DNA of 64,000 nucleotides. Source: Lachnospiraceae bacterium. Its GTDB lineage: Bacteria; Bacillota; Clostridia; Lachnospirales; Lachnospiraceae. The stretch is from contig WRAQ01000010.1 of NCBI GenBank assembly GCA_009780115.1, positions 1 to 64,000 on the forward strand. Reading direction: 5' to 3'. The position numbers were made by a program, and so were the translations under genes. The notes beneath the pieces were generated by a model. That model was not told the origin of the DNA. It ran no database searches and saw nothing but the letters and a program-made list of their open reading frames with translations. Below are positions 24,261 through 33,390 of this stretch, piece by piece; positions within the stretch are counted from its first letter, which is position 1; each line of letters starts with the position of its first letter.

Positions 24261-25394
24261 ATGTCCCAAATCTGGAAAACCCTTGAAATTTATGTAAAAG
24301 CTATCCTTAATTTAATCGTTTTCGGCATCGTAACCCTGGCAATAATGTTTCTCCTTCCCCGCTTGTTTATCTACTTTATGCCCTTTGTTATTGGTGCAAT
24401 TATCGCTTGGGTAGCAAGCCCGATTATCCGTTTTCTTGAACGAAAACTAAAAGTCCGCCGCAAATTCAGCAGCGCGATAGTTATTATTCTGGTTATAGCC
24501 TTGATTTTAGCCTTAACCTACCTAATTGGGGTTTGGATATTCAACTACATCATTGATTTTCTCGGTGAATGGCCGCTGATGTGGGTTGGAATCCAAAATG
24601 AAGTTGCGGCAATGGGCGACAAATTTGCTTTGGTGATTAACCAGCTTCCTGATGAAGTACGTATTACGATTCTGAATATACCGGCCAACCTAGGCAACTA
24701 TTTTGCTGATATGGTGACTGCTGTCAGTGTCCCGACTTTTGAAGCAGTCGGACGTTTTGCCTCGAATTTGCCGTTAATTATAGTAAATGTTGTCATGTGT
24801 CTGCTCTCATCGTACTTTTTTATCGCTGAACGTGATTATTTTGCTAATATGGGTAAATATGTCCCGCGTACCATCTCATCGAAGTTTGTAGTGATAAAGG
24901 ATAGTATTAAACAATCAGTCGGCGGTTACATTATTGCCCAGTTAAAGATTGAAGTCTGGATTTATCCTATTATCGCAATCGGATTTTTGATTTTAAAAGT
25001 TGAGTATGCCCTCCTGATTGCGGTAGGGATTGCTTTCTTAGATTTTTTACCCATTATCGGGACCGGCCTTGTCCTAATCCCCTGGGCAATTGTTAAACTA
25101 TTTAACGGTGACTATTTTAGCTTTGCCGGCTTATTAATAATTCAAATCGGCAGTCAGATAATCCGTCAAATTATCCAGCCCAAAATCATGGGTGATACCA
25201 TTGGCGTACCCCCGATTCCGACCCTCTTTTTGCTTTACTTAGGTTTTCGGCTTGCCGGGATTTTCGGGATGATTATTGCCCTTCCGGTTGGCATTATTAT
25301 CATTAACCTTTACCAGGCCGGCGTTTTCGAAAGCACAAAGCGTAGTTTACGAATTATTATTGGCGGTTTAAACCGTTTCAGGAAGATACCATAA
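24261..25394 (+). CDS. AI-2E/PerM family membrane protein, YtvI-like
   Basis: A 377-residue integral membrane protein with about 7-8 hydrophobic segments and the AI-2E transporter (PerM) family layout: an N-terminal pair of helices, PFVIGAIIAWVASPIIRFLE, a soluble middle part, then LDFLPIIGTGLVLIPWAI near the C-terminal third. In spore formers, close relatives are named sporulation integral membrane protein YtvI, and the context near sporulation genes fits that. The transported substrate, if any, is unknown. AAGGAG precedes the ATG. Confidence 0.8.
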   Translation: MSQIWKTLEIYVKAILNLIVFGIVTLAIMFLLPRLFIYFMPFVIGAIIAWVASPIIRFLERKLKVRRKFSSAIVIILVIALILALTYLIGVWIFNYIIDFLGEWPLMWVGIQNEVAAMGDKFALVINQLPDEVRITILNIPANLGNYFADMVTAVSVPTFEAVGRFASNLPLIIVNVVMCLLSSYFFIAERDYFANMGKYVPRTISSKFVVIKDSIKQSVGGYIIAQLKIEVWIYPIIAIGFLILKVEYALLIAVGIAFLDFLPIIGTGLVLIPWAIVKLFNGDYFSFAGLLIIQIGSQIIRQIIQPKIMGDTIGVPPIPTLFLLYLGFRLAGIFGMIIALPVGIIIINLYQAGVFESTKRSLRIIIGGLNRFRKIP

Positions 25395-25402
25395 AATCTA
25401 TC

Positions 25403-25541
25403 GTGAGGACAATTATATGTTCTCAAATGCAACCCTGGAAAAACGTTGTTACTTAGCCTGCGTTTTTTGCAGATTTATGTAACGTAACGTTTTTCTCGGA
25501 GCAAAAGCGCGTTGCAGTGAGAATATATAGATTGTCCACGC
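25403..25541 (+). repeat. Giant nested hairpin upstream of valS (element C)
   Basis: GGACAAT (25407-25413) pairs with ATTGTCC (25531-25537), TTCTCA with TGAGAA, TGCAAC with GTTGCA, AAAACGTTGTTAC with GTAACGTAACGTTTT, and an inner CTGC with GCAG. Nearly the whole 139-bp spacer can fold into one arm. It has no T-box GGGTGGNACCGCG sequence, so it does not look like a classical aminoacyl-tRNA synthetase leader. Confidence 0.55.
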
Positions 25542-25569
25542 GGATATATAAATATAAGGAGTCCCACCT

Positions 25570-28290
25570 ATGCAAAAAACCTATAACCCCAAAGAAATGG
25601 AAGACAAGCTATATCAAAAATGGGTTGAAAAAAACTACTTCCATGCGGAAGTTGACCATACCCGCATCCCTTATACAATTGTGATTCCCCCGCCCAACAT
25701 CACCGGCCAGCTCCACATGGGACATGCCCTTGACAATACTATTCAAGATATCTTGATCCGTTTCAAACGAATGCAGGGTTTTAATGCCCTGTGGCAGCCC
25801 GGCACCGACCATGCAAGTATCGCAACCGAGCTGAAGATAATGGAAAAATTAGCCGGAGAGGGGACAAGTAAAGAAGAGCTGGGCCGGGAAAAATTCCTTG
25901 AGCGGGCTTGGAAATGGAAAGAAGAATACGGCGGACAGATTGTTAACCAGTTGAAAAAATTAGGTTCTTCCTGTGATTGGGAACGCGAACGTTTTACTAT
26001 GGATGATGGCTGTAATAAAGCCGTAATTAATGTCTTTTGCAAAATGTATGAAGAAGGTTTAATATACAAGGGTAACCGGATGATTAACTGGTGCCCGGTT
26101 TGTAATACTTCAATATCTGATGCCGAAGTTGAACATGAGGAAAAAAATGCCCATTTATGGCATATGAAATATCCGTTAATAGAAAATGACGGAACTGTCA
26201 GTTCTGAAACATTCCTGACTTTCGTTACCAGCCGGCCGGAAACAATCCTTGGTGATACGGCTGTCGCGGTTAATCCAAATGATGACCGTTACCGTCATCT
26301 TGTTGGCCGGAAAGTTTTGATTCCGCTGCTTGGCCGGGCTATTCCCGTTGTCGCTGATGATTACGTAGACATAGAGTTCGGCACCGGGGTGGTAAAAATC
26401 ACCCCCGCCCATGACCCCAACGATTTTGAAGTAGCAAAACGTAATAATCTTCCGGAAATTAATGTCCTTAATGATGATGCGACGATTAATGAAAACGGCG
26501 GCCCTTTTGCCGGAATGACCCGTGAGGCTGCCCGCAAAGCAATCGTCAAAGATTTTGATGAACGGGGTTTATTAGTAAAAGTTGAGGATTATACTCACAA
26601 TGTCGGCACCCATGACCGTTGTGATACAATCATCGAGCCGATGGTCAAATCACAATGGTTTGTCCGGATGGATAAATTAATCAAACCGGCTATAAATGCG
26701 GTAAAAACCGGGGAAATCAGGCTCATACCCGAACGGATGGACAAACTTTACTATAACTGGACCGACAATATACGTGATTGGTGTATCAGCCGTCAACTGT
26801 GGTGGGGGCACCGGATTCCGGCTTATTATTGTTTAGATTGCGGGGAAATCACTATCAGCAAAACCGCTGTAAGAAGCTGCCCGAAATGTCAAAGTGAGAA
26901 AATAGAACAAGACCCCGATACCCTTGATACCTGGTTTTCTTCAGCATTATGGCCGTTTTCCACCCTTGGCTGGCCGGAAAAAACGGACGACCTTAAATAT
27001 TTTTACCCAACTAATGTTTTAGTTACAAGTTACGATATTATTTTCTTCTGGGTTATCCGGATGATATTTTCCGGTTATGCCCATATGGGCGAAAAACCTT
27101 TTAATACCGTCTTCCTTCATGGTTTAATTCGCGATTCCCAAGGTAAGAAAATGAGCAAGTCATCAGGGAACGGGATTGACCCGCTGGAAATCATTGAGCA
27201 ATACGGGGCTGATGCCCTCCGTTTTGCCCTGTTGTCTGGCAGCTCACCCGACCATGATATGCGCTTTCACATTGAAAAAGTGGAAGCAAGCCGTAATTTT
27301 GCCAACAAAATTTGGAATGCGGCCCGGTTTATATTGATGAAATTGGAAAACGAAGCCGGGACAGACGGCAAATTGACTGAATCAGTCAACGCATCAGCCG
27401 GCCAAACCGCCACCGAACCAATCAACGCACCTCTCGAACCCGTTGATAAGTGGATTTTGCACAAAATGAACCAGTTAGTTAAGGAAGTAACCGACCACCT
27501 GGAAAACTTTGATTTGGGTATTGCTGTTCAAAAAATATATGACTTTGTCTGGGACGAATACTGTGACTGGTATATTGAAATGGTGAAACCCGGCGGCGAA
27601 AACTTCCGCCCCGGTGCCCGTTTTACCCTGATTCATGTTTTTACCACGGCTTTAAAGCTTTTACATCCTTTTATGCCTTTTATTACCGAGGAAATTTTCT
27701 TGAGTTTAAATAGTGCAACATGCGAAAGTGCGCTAAACTTGGACGAAGAATCAATTATGATTTCCAAGTGGCCGGAATATAATCAAGACTTTGATTTTGC
27801 CAAAGAAGAAAAAGAAGTTGAAATTATAAAAGAAGCAGTTCGCGGCATTCGTAATATCCGGGCCGAAATGCAGGTACCGCCGGGAAAACCGCTGGAAATT
27901 TATGTTGTTTGCGAAAAAACGGAAAATGCGGAGACGTTTATCCGTGGTTTAGAATTTTTTGCTGCCCTGGCAAGGGCCGGAAAAGTAAATATTCAAGCGG
28001 ATAAAGAAGGGATTCCTGCCGATGCTGTTTCACAGGTGACATCCGGTGCGGTTATTTATATTGCACTAACCGAACTTGTCAATATTGACAACGAAATAGA
28101 GCGGCTTAATAAAGAAGCAAAACGGCTTGATGATGAAATAAATCGTGTCGAAACGATGCTTAAAAACCCTCGCTTTATGGAAAAAGCCCCGGCGGAAAAA
28201 ATCGCAGCGGAGCGCGAAAAGCAAGAGAAATTTATCCAAATGAAAGAACAGGTTAAGATACGCTTGCAACAACTGGTTGATTTGAGGTAA
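25570..28290 (+). CDS. valS: Valyl-tRNA synthetase
   Basis: A 906-residue class I synthetase charging tRNA-Val. The HIGH motif is seen as HMGHALDN (about 47), the editing (CP1) domain contains TSRPETILGDTAVAV, KMSKS lies near 525 (KKMSKSSGNG), and a C-terminal coiled coil runs from about 840 (IERLNKEAKRLDDEINRVE). Length is normal. An AAGGAG site precedes the ATG. A large hairpin element rather than a T-box lies upstream. Confidence 0.97.
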   Translation: MQKTYNPKEMEDKLYQKWVEKNYFHAEVDHTRIPYTIVIPPPNITGQLHMGHALDNTIQDILIRFKRMQGFNALWQPGTDHASIATELKIMEKLAGEGTSKEELGREKFLERAWKWKEEYGGQIVNQLKKLGSSCDWERERFTMDDGCNKAVINVFCKMYEEGLIYKGNRMINWCPVCNTSISDAEVEHEEKNAHLWHMKYPLIENDGTVSSETFLTFVTSRPETILGDTAVAVNPNDDRYRHLVGRKVLIPLLGRAIPVVADDYVDIEFGTGVVKITPAHDPNDFEVAKRNNLPEINVLNDDATINENGGPFAGMTREAARKAIVKDFDERGLLVKVEDYTHNVGTHDRCDTIIEPMVKSQWFVRMDKLIKPAINAVKTGEIRLIPERMDKLYYNWTDNIRDWCISRQLWWGHRIPAYYCLDCGEITISKTAVRSCPKCQSEKIEQDPDTLDTWFSSALWPFSTLGWPEKTDDLKYFYPTNVLVTSYDIIFFWVIRMIFSGYAHMGEKPFNTVFLHGLIRDSQGKKMSKSSGNGIDPLEIIEQYGADALRFALLSGSSPDHDMRFHIEKVEASRNFANKIWNAARFILMKLENEAGTDGKLTESVNASAGQTATEPINAPLEPVDKWILHKMNQLVKEVTDHLENFDLGIAVQKIYDFVWDEYCDWYIEMVKPGGENFRPGARFTLIHVFTTALKLLHPFMPFITEEIFLSLNSATCESALNLDEESIMISKWPEYNQDFDFAKEEKEVEIIKEAVRGIRNIRAEMQVPPGKPLEIYVVCEKTENAETFIRGLEFFAALARAGKVNIQADKEGIPADAVSQVTSGAVIYIALTELVNIDNEIERLNKEAKRLDDEINRVETMLKNPRFMEKAPAEKIAAEREKQEKFIQMKEQVKIRLQQLVDLR

Positions 28291-28348
28291 TATATTAATA
28301 GTATAAATAGTACATATTTAACCCATATTTGATGTAAGGGTACTATAA

Positions 28349-29791
28349 ATGGTGCAATGGACAGAAGTTGACATTACTCAAAATAATGATGCCGGAGATT
28401 TATTATCCCGCCTTGCGACGAATCAATCTTATGTTCGCATTGAATCGGACAATATGAAGGCATGGTTATTTTTGATGCCGGTAAAACCGGATGAAAAGCC
28501 ATACACAATCGAAGAAGTTGAAGAATTTTTGATTAGTCACGGTATTGTATTTGGTTATCATACATCAAATTTGAGTGCGATGTGTAAAAAGGGTATTTAT
28601 CAGCGTGAAGTCATTATCGCAAATGGCGAAGAGCCGAAGAACGGTATCGAAGGGTATTATGAACTTCATTTTGCCCCCCAGAGAAAAGCACCTGAGGTAA
28701 AAGATGATGGGACTGTTGATTACGCATCGGTTAATAAACTGATCAATGTCCGGGTTGGGGACAAATTGGCAACCTATCATCCGGCGGTTCAGGGTACCGA
28801 TGGCTCTGATGTGCAGGGGAACCCCATCAAAGCGACAATAGCCAAAGAATTGCTGCCGCTCCGGGGGACCCATATCAGCCGCCGCGATGATTTGTATTTT
28901 GCCGAACGTGAAGGAAAGATTCAAATCCAGGATGGAAAAATTGATATCCAGAATGTCCATGAGGTTTATGGCGATGTGGATTTAACGATTGGCAAAATTG
29001 AGTTTTTCGGTGATGTGATTATTAATGGCAATGTCGAAACCGGTGTGACCATCCGTGCCGGCCGCAATATCGAAGTACGAGGTTCAGTCGAAGCCGCCTC
29101 TTTATTTGCCGGTGGTGATATCATTCTTCAGCGTGGTATCCAGGGTCAGCAAAAAGGCCGGGTTTCTGCCCGCGGCCAAATTTTTGCCAAATTTATTGAA
29201 CAAACAATTATAACTGCCGGCGGTGATATATTTGCTGACAGTATTATGAACTCACGGATTAATACCGACGGAAAGGTTATCCTTTCCGGAAAACGCGGAA
29301 TGTTAATTGGCGGTTATACCCATGCTTTACTTGGGGTTTCGACAACATCAATCGGCAATGATGTTGAAACGCGGACGGTAGTTCATGTCGGTTGTGAAGC
29401 GGAAGTGATTGAAAAAGGGATTTCCTTAAAGAAACGGGAAGTCCAAGTCCGCAATATGCTTGAAGAAATTGAAGAAGAATTGGACGATTTGAAAAAGAAG
29501 TCGTCAATTTATGGTGATAAACAGCAAAAAATGCTGGAAGTTACTGCCTCAAAGGTATTACCCCAGGAAAAGGCACTGAAAGAGGAACTGGCGGTTTTAC
29601 TTGATGACCAAAAAGAAATTCAAGGGATGATATTGCGAGGAAAAGGGGCCAGCATCCGGATTGACGGCAATATCTACCGCGGTACCGTTGTATGTATATC
29701 GCAGTTACAAATGCCGATTGAAAAAAATACAATGTTTATGGAATATACGATTCAAGGTGGCTTAATTGTTGGAAATGTCATTATCAGGTAA
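28349..29791 (+). CDS. DUF342 / FapA family protein
   Basis: A 480-residue protein with an N-terminal mixed domain, a long central region of short Gly/Val/Ile-rich repeats (GDVDLTIGKIEFFGDVIING, then AGRNIEVRGSVEAASLFAGG) typical of the right-handed beta-helix of the DUF342/FapA (flagellar assembly protein A) family, and a coiled-coil segment near 355-430. FapA-like proteins affect polar protein placement in some bacteria, but many Clostridia without flagella carry them, so the role is not settled. No flagellar gene is nearby. It lies between valS and folC and overlaps folC by 17 bases. Confidence 0.8.
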   Translation: MVQWTEVDITQNNDAGDLLSRLATNQSYVRIESDNMKAWLFLMPVKPDEKPYTIEEVEEFLISHGIVFGYHTSNLSAMCKKGIYQREVIIANGEEPKNGIEGYYELHFAPQRKAPEVKDDGTVDYASVNKLINVRVGDKLATYHPAVQGTDGSDVQGNPIKATIAKELLPLRGTHISRRDDLYFAEREGKIQIQDGKIDIQNVHEVYGDVDLTIGKIEFFGDVIINGNVETGVTIRAGRNIEVRGSVEAASLFAGGDIILQRGIQGQQKGRVSARGQIFAKFIEQTIITAGGDIFADSIMNSRINTDGKVILSGKRGMLIGGYTHALLGVSTTSIGNDVETRTVVHVGCEAEVIEKGISLKKREVQVRNMLEEIEEELDDLKKKSSIYGDKQQKMLEVTASKVLPQEKALKEELAVLLDDQKEIQGMILRGKGASIRIDGNIYRGTVVCISQLQMPIEKNTMFMEYTIQGGLIVGNVIIR

Positions 29792-31148
29792 AAAAGTGCC
29801 GCCCGGCAGCGACATTTCTGCGAGAACGCTGCAATCCTTGCAAAGCACGGATTTGTTCTCCTTAAATGATTCGCATAATGGCGATGAAACGTTTTCATAT
29901 CTCGAATGTGAACAATATATTTTGAAAATTCCCCGCTTTACAACAGAAAAGCATTCGCTAACCGACCTGCGCCGCTTTCTTTCCGGCCTTGGTGACCCCC
30001 ATCGCGGAAAGAAGATTATTCATGTTGCAGGCACAAATGGAAAAGGCAGTGTTTGTGCTTACTTGCAAGCAATTTTTTCCGCTTCCGGAATTTCGGCCGG
30101 TTTATTTACTTCGCCCCACTTAAGTTCTATGCGTGAGCGGATCAAAATAAACGGCTGCATTTGTACCGAAGAGGAATTTGTCGCCGCGTTTTTAACCGTA
30201 AAAGAAAAAATCACCGATTTTCACCCGACTTTTTTTGAATTTTTGTTCCTGATGGCGATGGTGATATTCGATAAAACGGATATTGAGTGCCTTATCCTGG
30301 AAACCGGCTTAGGCGGGCGCCTTGATGCGACGAATGTTATCGAGGATAAAGACCTTACAATTATCACCCCCATTAGCTATGACCACATGGAATATTTGGG
30401 GACAACCCTTAAAGAAATTGCGGGCGAAAAAGCCGGAATCATGCGCCCCGGGACTCCTTTAGTGACATCCGGCCAGGAGGCGGAGGTTATAGATTTATTG
30501 CGGGACAGAGCCGCTGAATATGATTCGCCGATTGCGGAAATAAATAGTAATGCGATAAAAATTAATAAAATAGCATCAAAAACCATTGATTTTTCTTATC
30601 AATATCGTTATGATATAATAGTTAGGATTATGCTGACGACAAAAGCATTGTATCAGATCGAAAATGCATCTTTAGCGATTCATTCGGCTCTGATTTTTAA
30701 TGATGAACGGATATCAATAGATTCAATCAAACTTGGGCTTGGACAAACAGTCTGGCCGGGGCGGATGGAAGAAATTGAAACCGGGATTGTCATTGACGGT
30801 GCCCACAATGAAGCCGGAATTTCGGCATTCGTTACCTCGGTTAAAGCTATCCCTTGTACCGGCCGGAAATTCCTGTTATTTGGCGGTGTCCGGGAAAAGC
30901 GGAGCCGGGAGATGATAACCAGCCTTAAAAAGGACGGGGTTTTTACAGAAATAATTACCTGCCCTTTGAATAACCCCCGCTCGCTTACGCCGGAAGATTT
31001 TCTTGCATTATTTCCGCCGGGGCAGATTTTTACAAATGTCGAAAGCGGTTTAGCTTATTTGCTTAAGAAGAAGCAAGCCGGCGACTTGATATTTATCACT
31101 GGCTCACTATATTTATATGATGAAATTAAAACACTTTTAATTCGTTAA
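29775..31148 (+). CDS. folC: Folylpolyglutamate/dihydrofolate synthase
   Basis: A Mur-ligase-fold enzyme that adds glutamate to folates and may make dihydrofolate. The P-loop HVAGTNGKGSV lies about 80 residues in, followed by TSPHLSSMRERI, the Mur-type region ETGLGGRLDATN and the C-terminal VIDGAHNEAG. The start is uncertain: the only in-frame ATG before the conserved part is 29775, which gives some 45 extra residues at the N-terminus, largely encoded by repeat element E. Family members usually begin near YLECEQYILKIPRF. A non-ATG start further in is possible. Confidence 0.9.
   Translation: MSLSGKKVPPGSDISARTLQSLQSTDLFSLNDSHNGDETFSYLECEQYILKIPRFTTEKHSLTDLRRFLSGLGDPHRGKKIIHVAGTNGKGSVCAYLQAIFSASGISAGLFTSPHLSSMRERIKINGCICTEEEFVAAFLTVKEKITDFHPTFFEFLFLMAMVIFDKTDIECLILETGLGGRLDATNVIEDKDLTIITPISYDHMEYLGTTLKEIAGEKAGIMRPGTPLVTSGQEAEVIDLLRDRAAEYDSPIAEINSNAIKINKIASKTIDFSYQYRYDIIVRIMLTTKALYQIENASLAIHSALIFNDERISIDSIKLGLGQTVWPGRMEEIETGIVIDGAHNEAGISAFVTSVKAIPCTGRKFLLFGGVREKRSREMITSLKKDGVFTEIITCPLNNPRSLTPEDFLALFPPGQIFTNVESGLAYLLKKKQAGDLIFITGSLYLYDEIKTLLIR
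29798..29871 (+). repeat. Hairpin element E, copy 1 (inside the 5' end of folC)
   Basis: Blocks GCCGCCCGGCAGCGA (29798-29812), GAGAACGCTGC (29822-29832) and TTCTCCTTAAATGATT (29856-29871) recur in the same order at 33323-33378. GAGAAC pairs with GTTCTC. This copy is read in frame by folC. Confidence 0.5.
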
Positions 31149-31171
31149 AGTATTTTTAAAGGGGTGTACCG

Positions 31172-31330
31172 ATGATTAATTTTGAAGAAGAACTAAAAAA
31201 ATTCCATCCAAGTCTCGAAGTTGAGGATGCTGAGGAAGCAATATACAATCAAGACCTTACCGACATGACCGATATTTTGCTGAAGCTGTTAGGAAAAGGC
31301 GGCATGTTTGAGGGGGAAGCGAGAGACTAA
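31172..31330 (+). CDS. Small acidic hypothetical protein (52 aa)
   Basis: A 52-residue protein beginning MINFEEELKKFHPSLEVEDA and continuing with EEAIYNQDLTDMTDILLK. It is acidic and probably helical, with no membrane segment or Cys. AAAGGGG lies 8 bases before the ATG, and the stop is followed within 11 bases by the next start, so it is probably translated in the folC-TPR operon. I recall similar short proteins at this place in Lachnospiraceae, but no function is known. Confidence 0.72.
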   Translation: MINFEEELKKFHPSLEVEDAEEAIYNQDLTDMTDILLKLLGKGGMFEGEARD

Positions 31331-31340
31331 GGAGAACGTC

Positions 31341-32774
31341 ATGGTATGTTATCAATGCGGAGTACGTTTATCCGAACATGATTTTTGTACCGGCTGCGGA
31401 GCGGATGTTGCCCTTTACAAAAAGCTTTTATCCGCTTCAAACCGATTATATAATGAAGCACTTGAGAAAGCCGGGGTCAGAGATTTGGCCGGTGCTGTTA
31501 GTGTGCTGAAACAAAGCCTTAAGTACAACAAAAACAATATCAAAGCGCGAAATCTTTTAGGACTTTGTTATTTTGAAACAGGTGAGGCGGTTTCCGCTTT
31601 AAGCGAATGGGTCATCAGCAAAAATATCCGCCCGGCGAAAAACATCGCCGATGATTATATCTCGATGATTCAAACGAACCAAACCAGGCTTGACACTATT
31701 AACTCAACGATTAAAAAGTACAATCAGGCGTTAGCTTACTGTTATCAGGACAGCCGCGATTTAGCCATTATTCAGTTGAAAAAAGTTCTTTCTTACAATC
31801 CGAAATACGTCCGGGCACATCAATTGCTTGCCTTGCTTTATATCGGTGAAGAAGAATGGAACCTGGCAAAAAACGAGCTGCTGAAATGTAATGAAATAGA
31901 TGCCAACAATACAATTACCCTTAGATATTTACAAGAAGTCAACCGGATGATGATGCCGGAAGATATGGTCAAGGGTAGTGGAAAAAATAAAGCCGCCGAT
32001 GATATTGTCCGTTACCAAAGCGGCAATGAAACGATTATTCAACCCGGCCGGTCACGAGATTTCCGTATTTTTTCGACCCTCTTTAATATTGGGATCGGAA
32101 TTGCCATCGGGGTTGCAATTGCGGTTAGCCTGGTCCTTCCGGGGCGGCTTAAGCAAGCCCAATCCAACCATGCGGATCAAATCCGGATTATCAGCGAAGA
32201 AATGGATATAAAAACCGCAGCAATAAATGCGTTGGAGCAGCGGGAAAAAAGATTGCTCGATGAAAATGAAAATTTGACCGCCGAGCTTAATGAAATCCGT
32301 AGTGTCCCGCTTAGCAGCGAAACCAGTGACAATTTACTTCAGGTAGCAGCTTTATATATTTTGGGGCCGCCCGAAGACGATGACGATGAAATTTCCCAAA
32401 TCGAGCGGATTGCTGCATATATGGATGGCGTATCTTTGGACGAGCTTACCTATGGGGACCCGGCTTTCAAGATACTTTACGATAGTATTATCGCTGTTAT
32501 CGGCAAAGAACTCGGCGATTTATGCTATGAAACCGGGTACGGTTTCTATCGGATTGAAGAATTTGCCAGTGCGATTCCCCACCTTCTCCGGGCCTTTCAA
32601 TATGATCCTGAAAACGGTGAAGCCCTGTGGAACCTCGCAAATGCTTACGAGCAAAATAACGAAATAGACAAAGCAAAAGAAGCATATGCACAAGTCATCG
32701 AATTTTTCCCTGACACCGACAAAGCCCGCCGCGCCGATGCCCGCCTGGTCGAGATTAATATTACCGGTGCATGA
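31341..32774 (+). CDS. Zinc-ribbon and TPR membrane protein
   Basis: A 477-residue protein. It starts with a zinc ribbon (CYQCG...CTGCG, residues 3-22), continues with several TPR-like helical pairs (about 45-210), one membrane helix near 248-270 (IGIGIAIGVAIAVSLVLPG), a coiled coil (about 275-320), and a second TPR set outside or in the periplasm-like side (about 385-470). The ATG at 31341 is chosen because AAGGAG precedes it. TPRs suggest a protein-protein scaffold at the membrane. It lies between folC and the sporulation operon; its partners are unknown. Confidence 0.78.
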   Translation: MVCYQCGVRLSEHDFCTGCGADVALYKKLLSASNRLYNEALEKAGVRDLAGAVSVLKQSLKYNKNNIKARNLLGLCYFETGEAVSALSEWVISKNIRPAKNIADDYISMIQTNQTRLDTINSTIKKYNQALAYCYQDSRDLAIIQLKKVLSYNPKYVRAHQLLALLYIGEEEWNLAKNELLKCNEIDANNTITLRYLQEVNRMMMPEDMVKGSGKNKAADDIVRYQSGNETIIQPGRSRDFRIFSTLFNIGIGIAIGVAIAVSLVLPGRLKQAQSNHADQIRIISEEMDIKTAAINALEQREKRLLDENENLTAELNEIRSVPLSSETSDNLLQVAALYILGPPEDDDDEISQIERIAAYMDGVSLDELTYGDPAFKILYDSIIAVIGKELGDLCYETGYGFYRIEEFASAIPHLLRAFQYDPENGEALWNLANAYEQNNEIDKAKEAYAQVIEFFPDTDKARRADARLVEINITGA

Positions 32775-32784
32775 AGTGGCGGTG

Positions 32785-32903
32785 AGTAAGGCGGATAAAG
32801 ATGTCTCGCAGTCACCTTAGGCCGCCTTCTTCCCGAAAAAATACTTTTATTTTACACCAGTTAGGCCGCAGAGACGGAGAGACATACTTTTTCTGACTTA
32901 CGT
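32785..32903 (+). repeat. Structured intergenic repeat B, copy B3
   Basis: The ends GTAAG and CTTAC pair. ATGTCTC pairs with GAGACAT where other copies have CATCTC with GAGAG. The core CCTTAGGCCGCCTTCTTCCC and TTAGGCCGCAG is conserved. It lies after the TPR gene. Confidence 0.7.
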
Positions 32904-32920
32904 GCGGTATTAAACTTACA

Positions 32921-32953
32921 AAAGAAGAACATAGCAAACAGCTATGTTCTTTT
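32921..32953 (+). terminator. Terminator before the spoIIA operon
   Basis: GAACATAGC (32927-32935) and GCTATGTTC (32941-32949) form a 9-bp stem with loop AAACA, followed by TTTT. It separates the folC-TPR transcript from the sporulation operon. Confidence 0.75.
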
Positions 32954-33012
32954 CGTTATGTACACACTCGCGAAGACACCCGATAGAACAAAACCCTGGA
33001 AAGGAGACTTAT

Positions 33013-33318
33013 ATGGATGATTTCAAAGTAATCGACAATTACCTTATGATAAAAATGCCCGAAGAAATCGATCATCACAAGTCAACTTACATCAGCAAAA
33101 CCGCCGATGACTTTATCCTTCGTGAAAAAATCGGCAACATCGTTTTTGATTTTGAGGATACCCGTTTTATGGATAGCTCCGGTATTGGCATCATCATGGG
33201 ACGTTACAAAAAAATCACCTATTTTGGCGGAAAAGTATATACCATCAATACCGATACCCGCATCCGCCGGACCCTGATGATATCAGGCCTTCACAAAATT
33301 ATCGAAATAATGGAGTAA
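33013..33318 (+). CDS. spoIIAA: Anti-sigma F factor antagonist SpoIIAA
   Basis: A 101-residue STAS-domain protein. The phosphorylation site is in MDSSGIGIIMGRYK, typical of SpoIIAA. Unphosphorylated, it binds SpoIIAB and frees SigF in the forespore. The start at 33013 has AAGGAG; an in-frame upstream extension lacks a ribosome site and runs into the terminator region. First gene of spoIIAA-spoIIAB-sigF, although here the gap to spoIIAB is 134 bp and holds hairpin element E, which is unusual for this tightly packed operon. Confidence 0.95.
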   Translation: MDDFKVIDNYLMIKMPEEIDHHKSTYISKTADDFILREKIGNIVFDFEDTRFMDSSGIGIIMGRYKKITYFGGKVYTINTDTRIRRTLMISGLHKIIEIME

Positions 33319-33322
33319 TATA

Positions 33323-33390
33323 GCATCGCCCGGCGGCGATGCATTAAGAGAATGCTGCGCATTCTCCTTGAAATGATTTACACTGTTTCA
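33323..33390 (+). repeat. Hairpin element E, copy 2 (between spoIIAA and spoIIAB)
   Basis: GCATCGCC-CGGC-GGCGATGC (33323-33342), GAGAATGC-TGC-GCATTCTC (33348-33366) and TTGAAA...TTTCAA (33368-33391) are three consecutive hairpins. Sequence blocks match copy 1 in folC, with paired changes in the GAGAA stem. Confidence 0.65.

Noticed and set aside
25395-25569. T-box riboswitch before valS
   Set aside because: No AGGGTGGNACCGCG-type T-box sequence or Stem I features are present; the region is one long nested hairpin.
32944-33012. Longer SpoIIAA product
   Set aside because: The upstream start lies in the terminator hairpin; the ATG at 33013 has AAGGAG.
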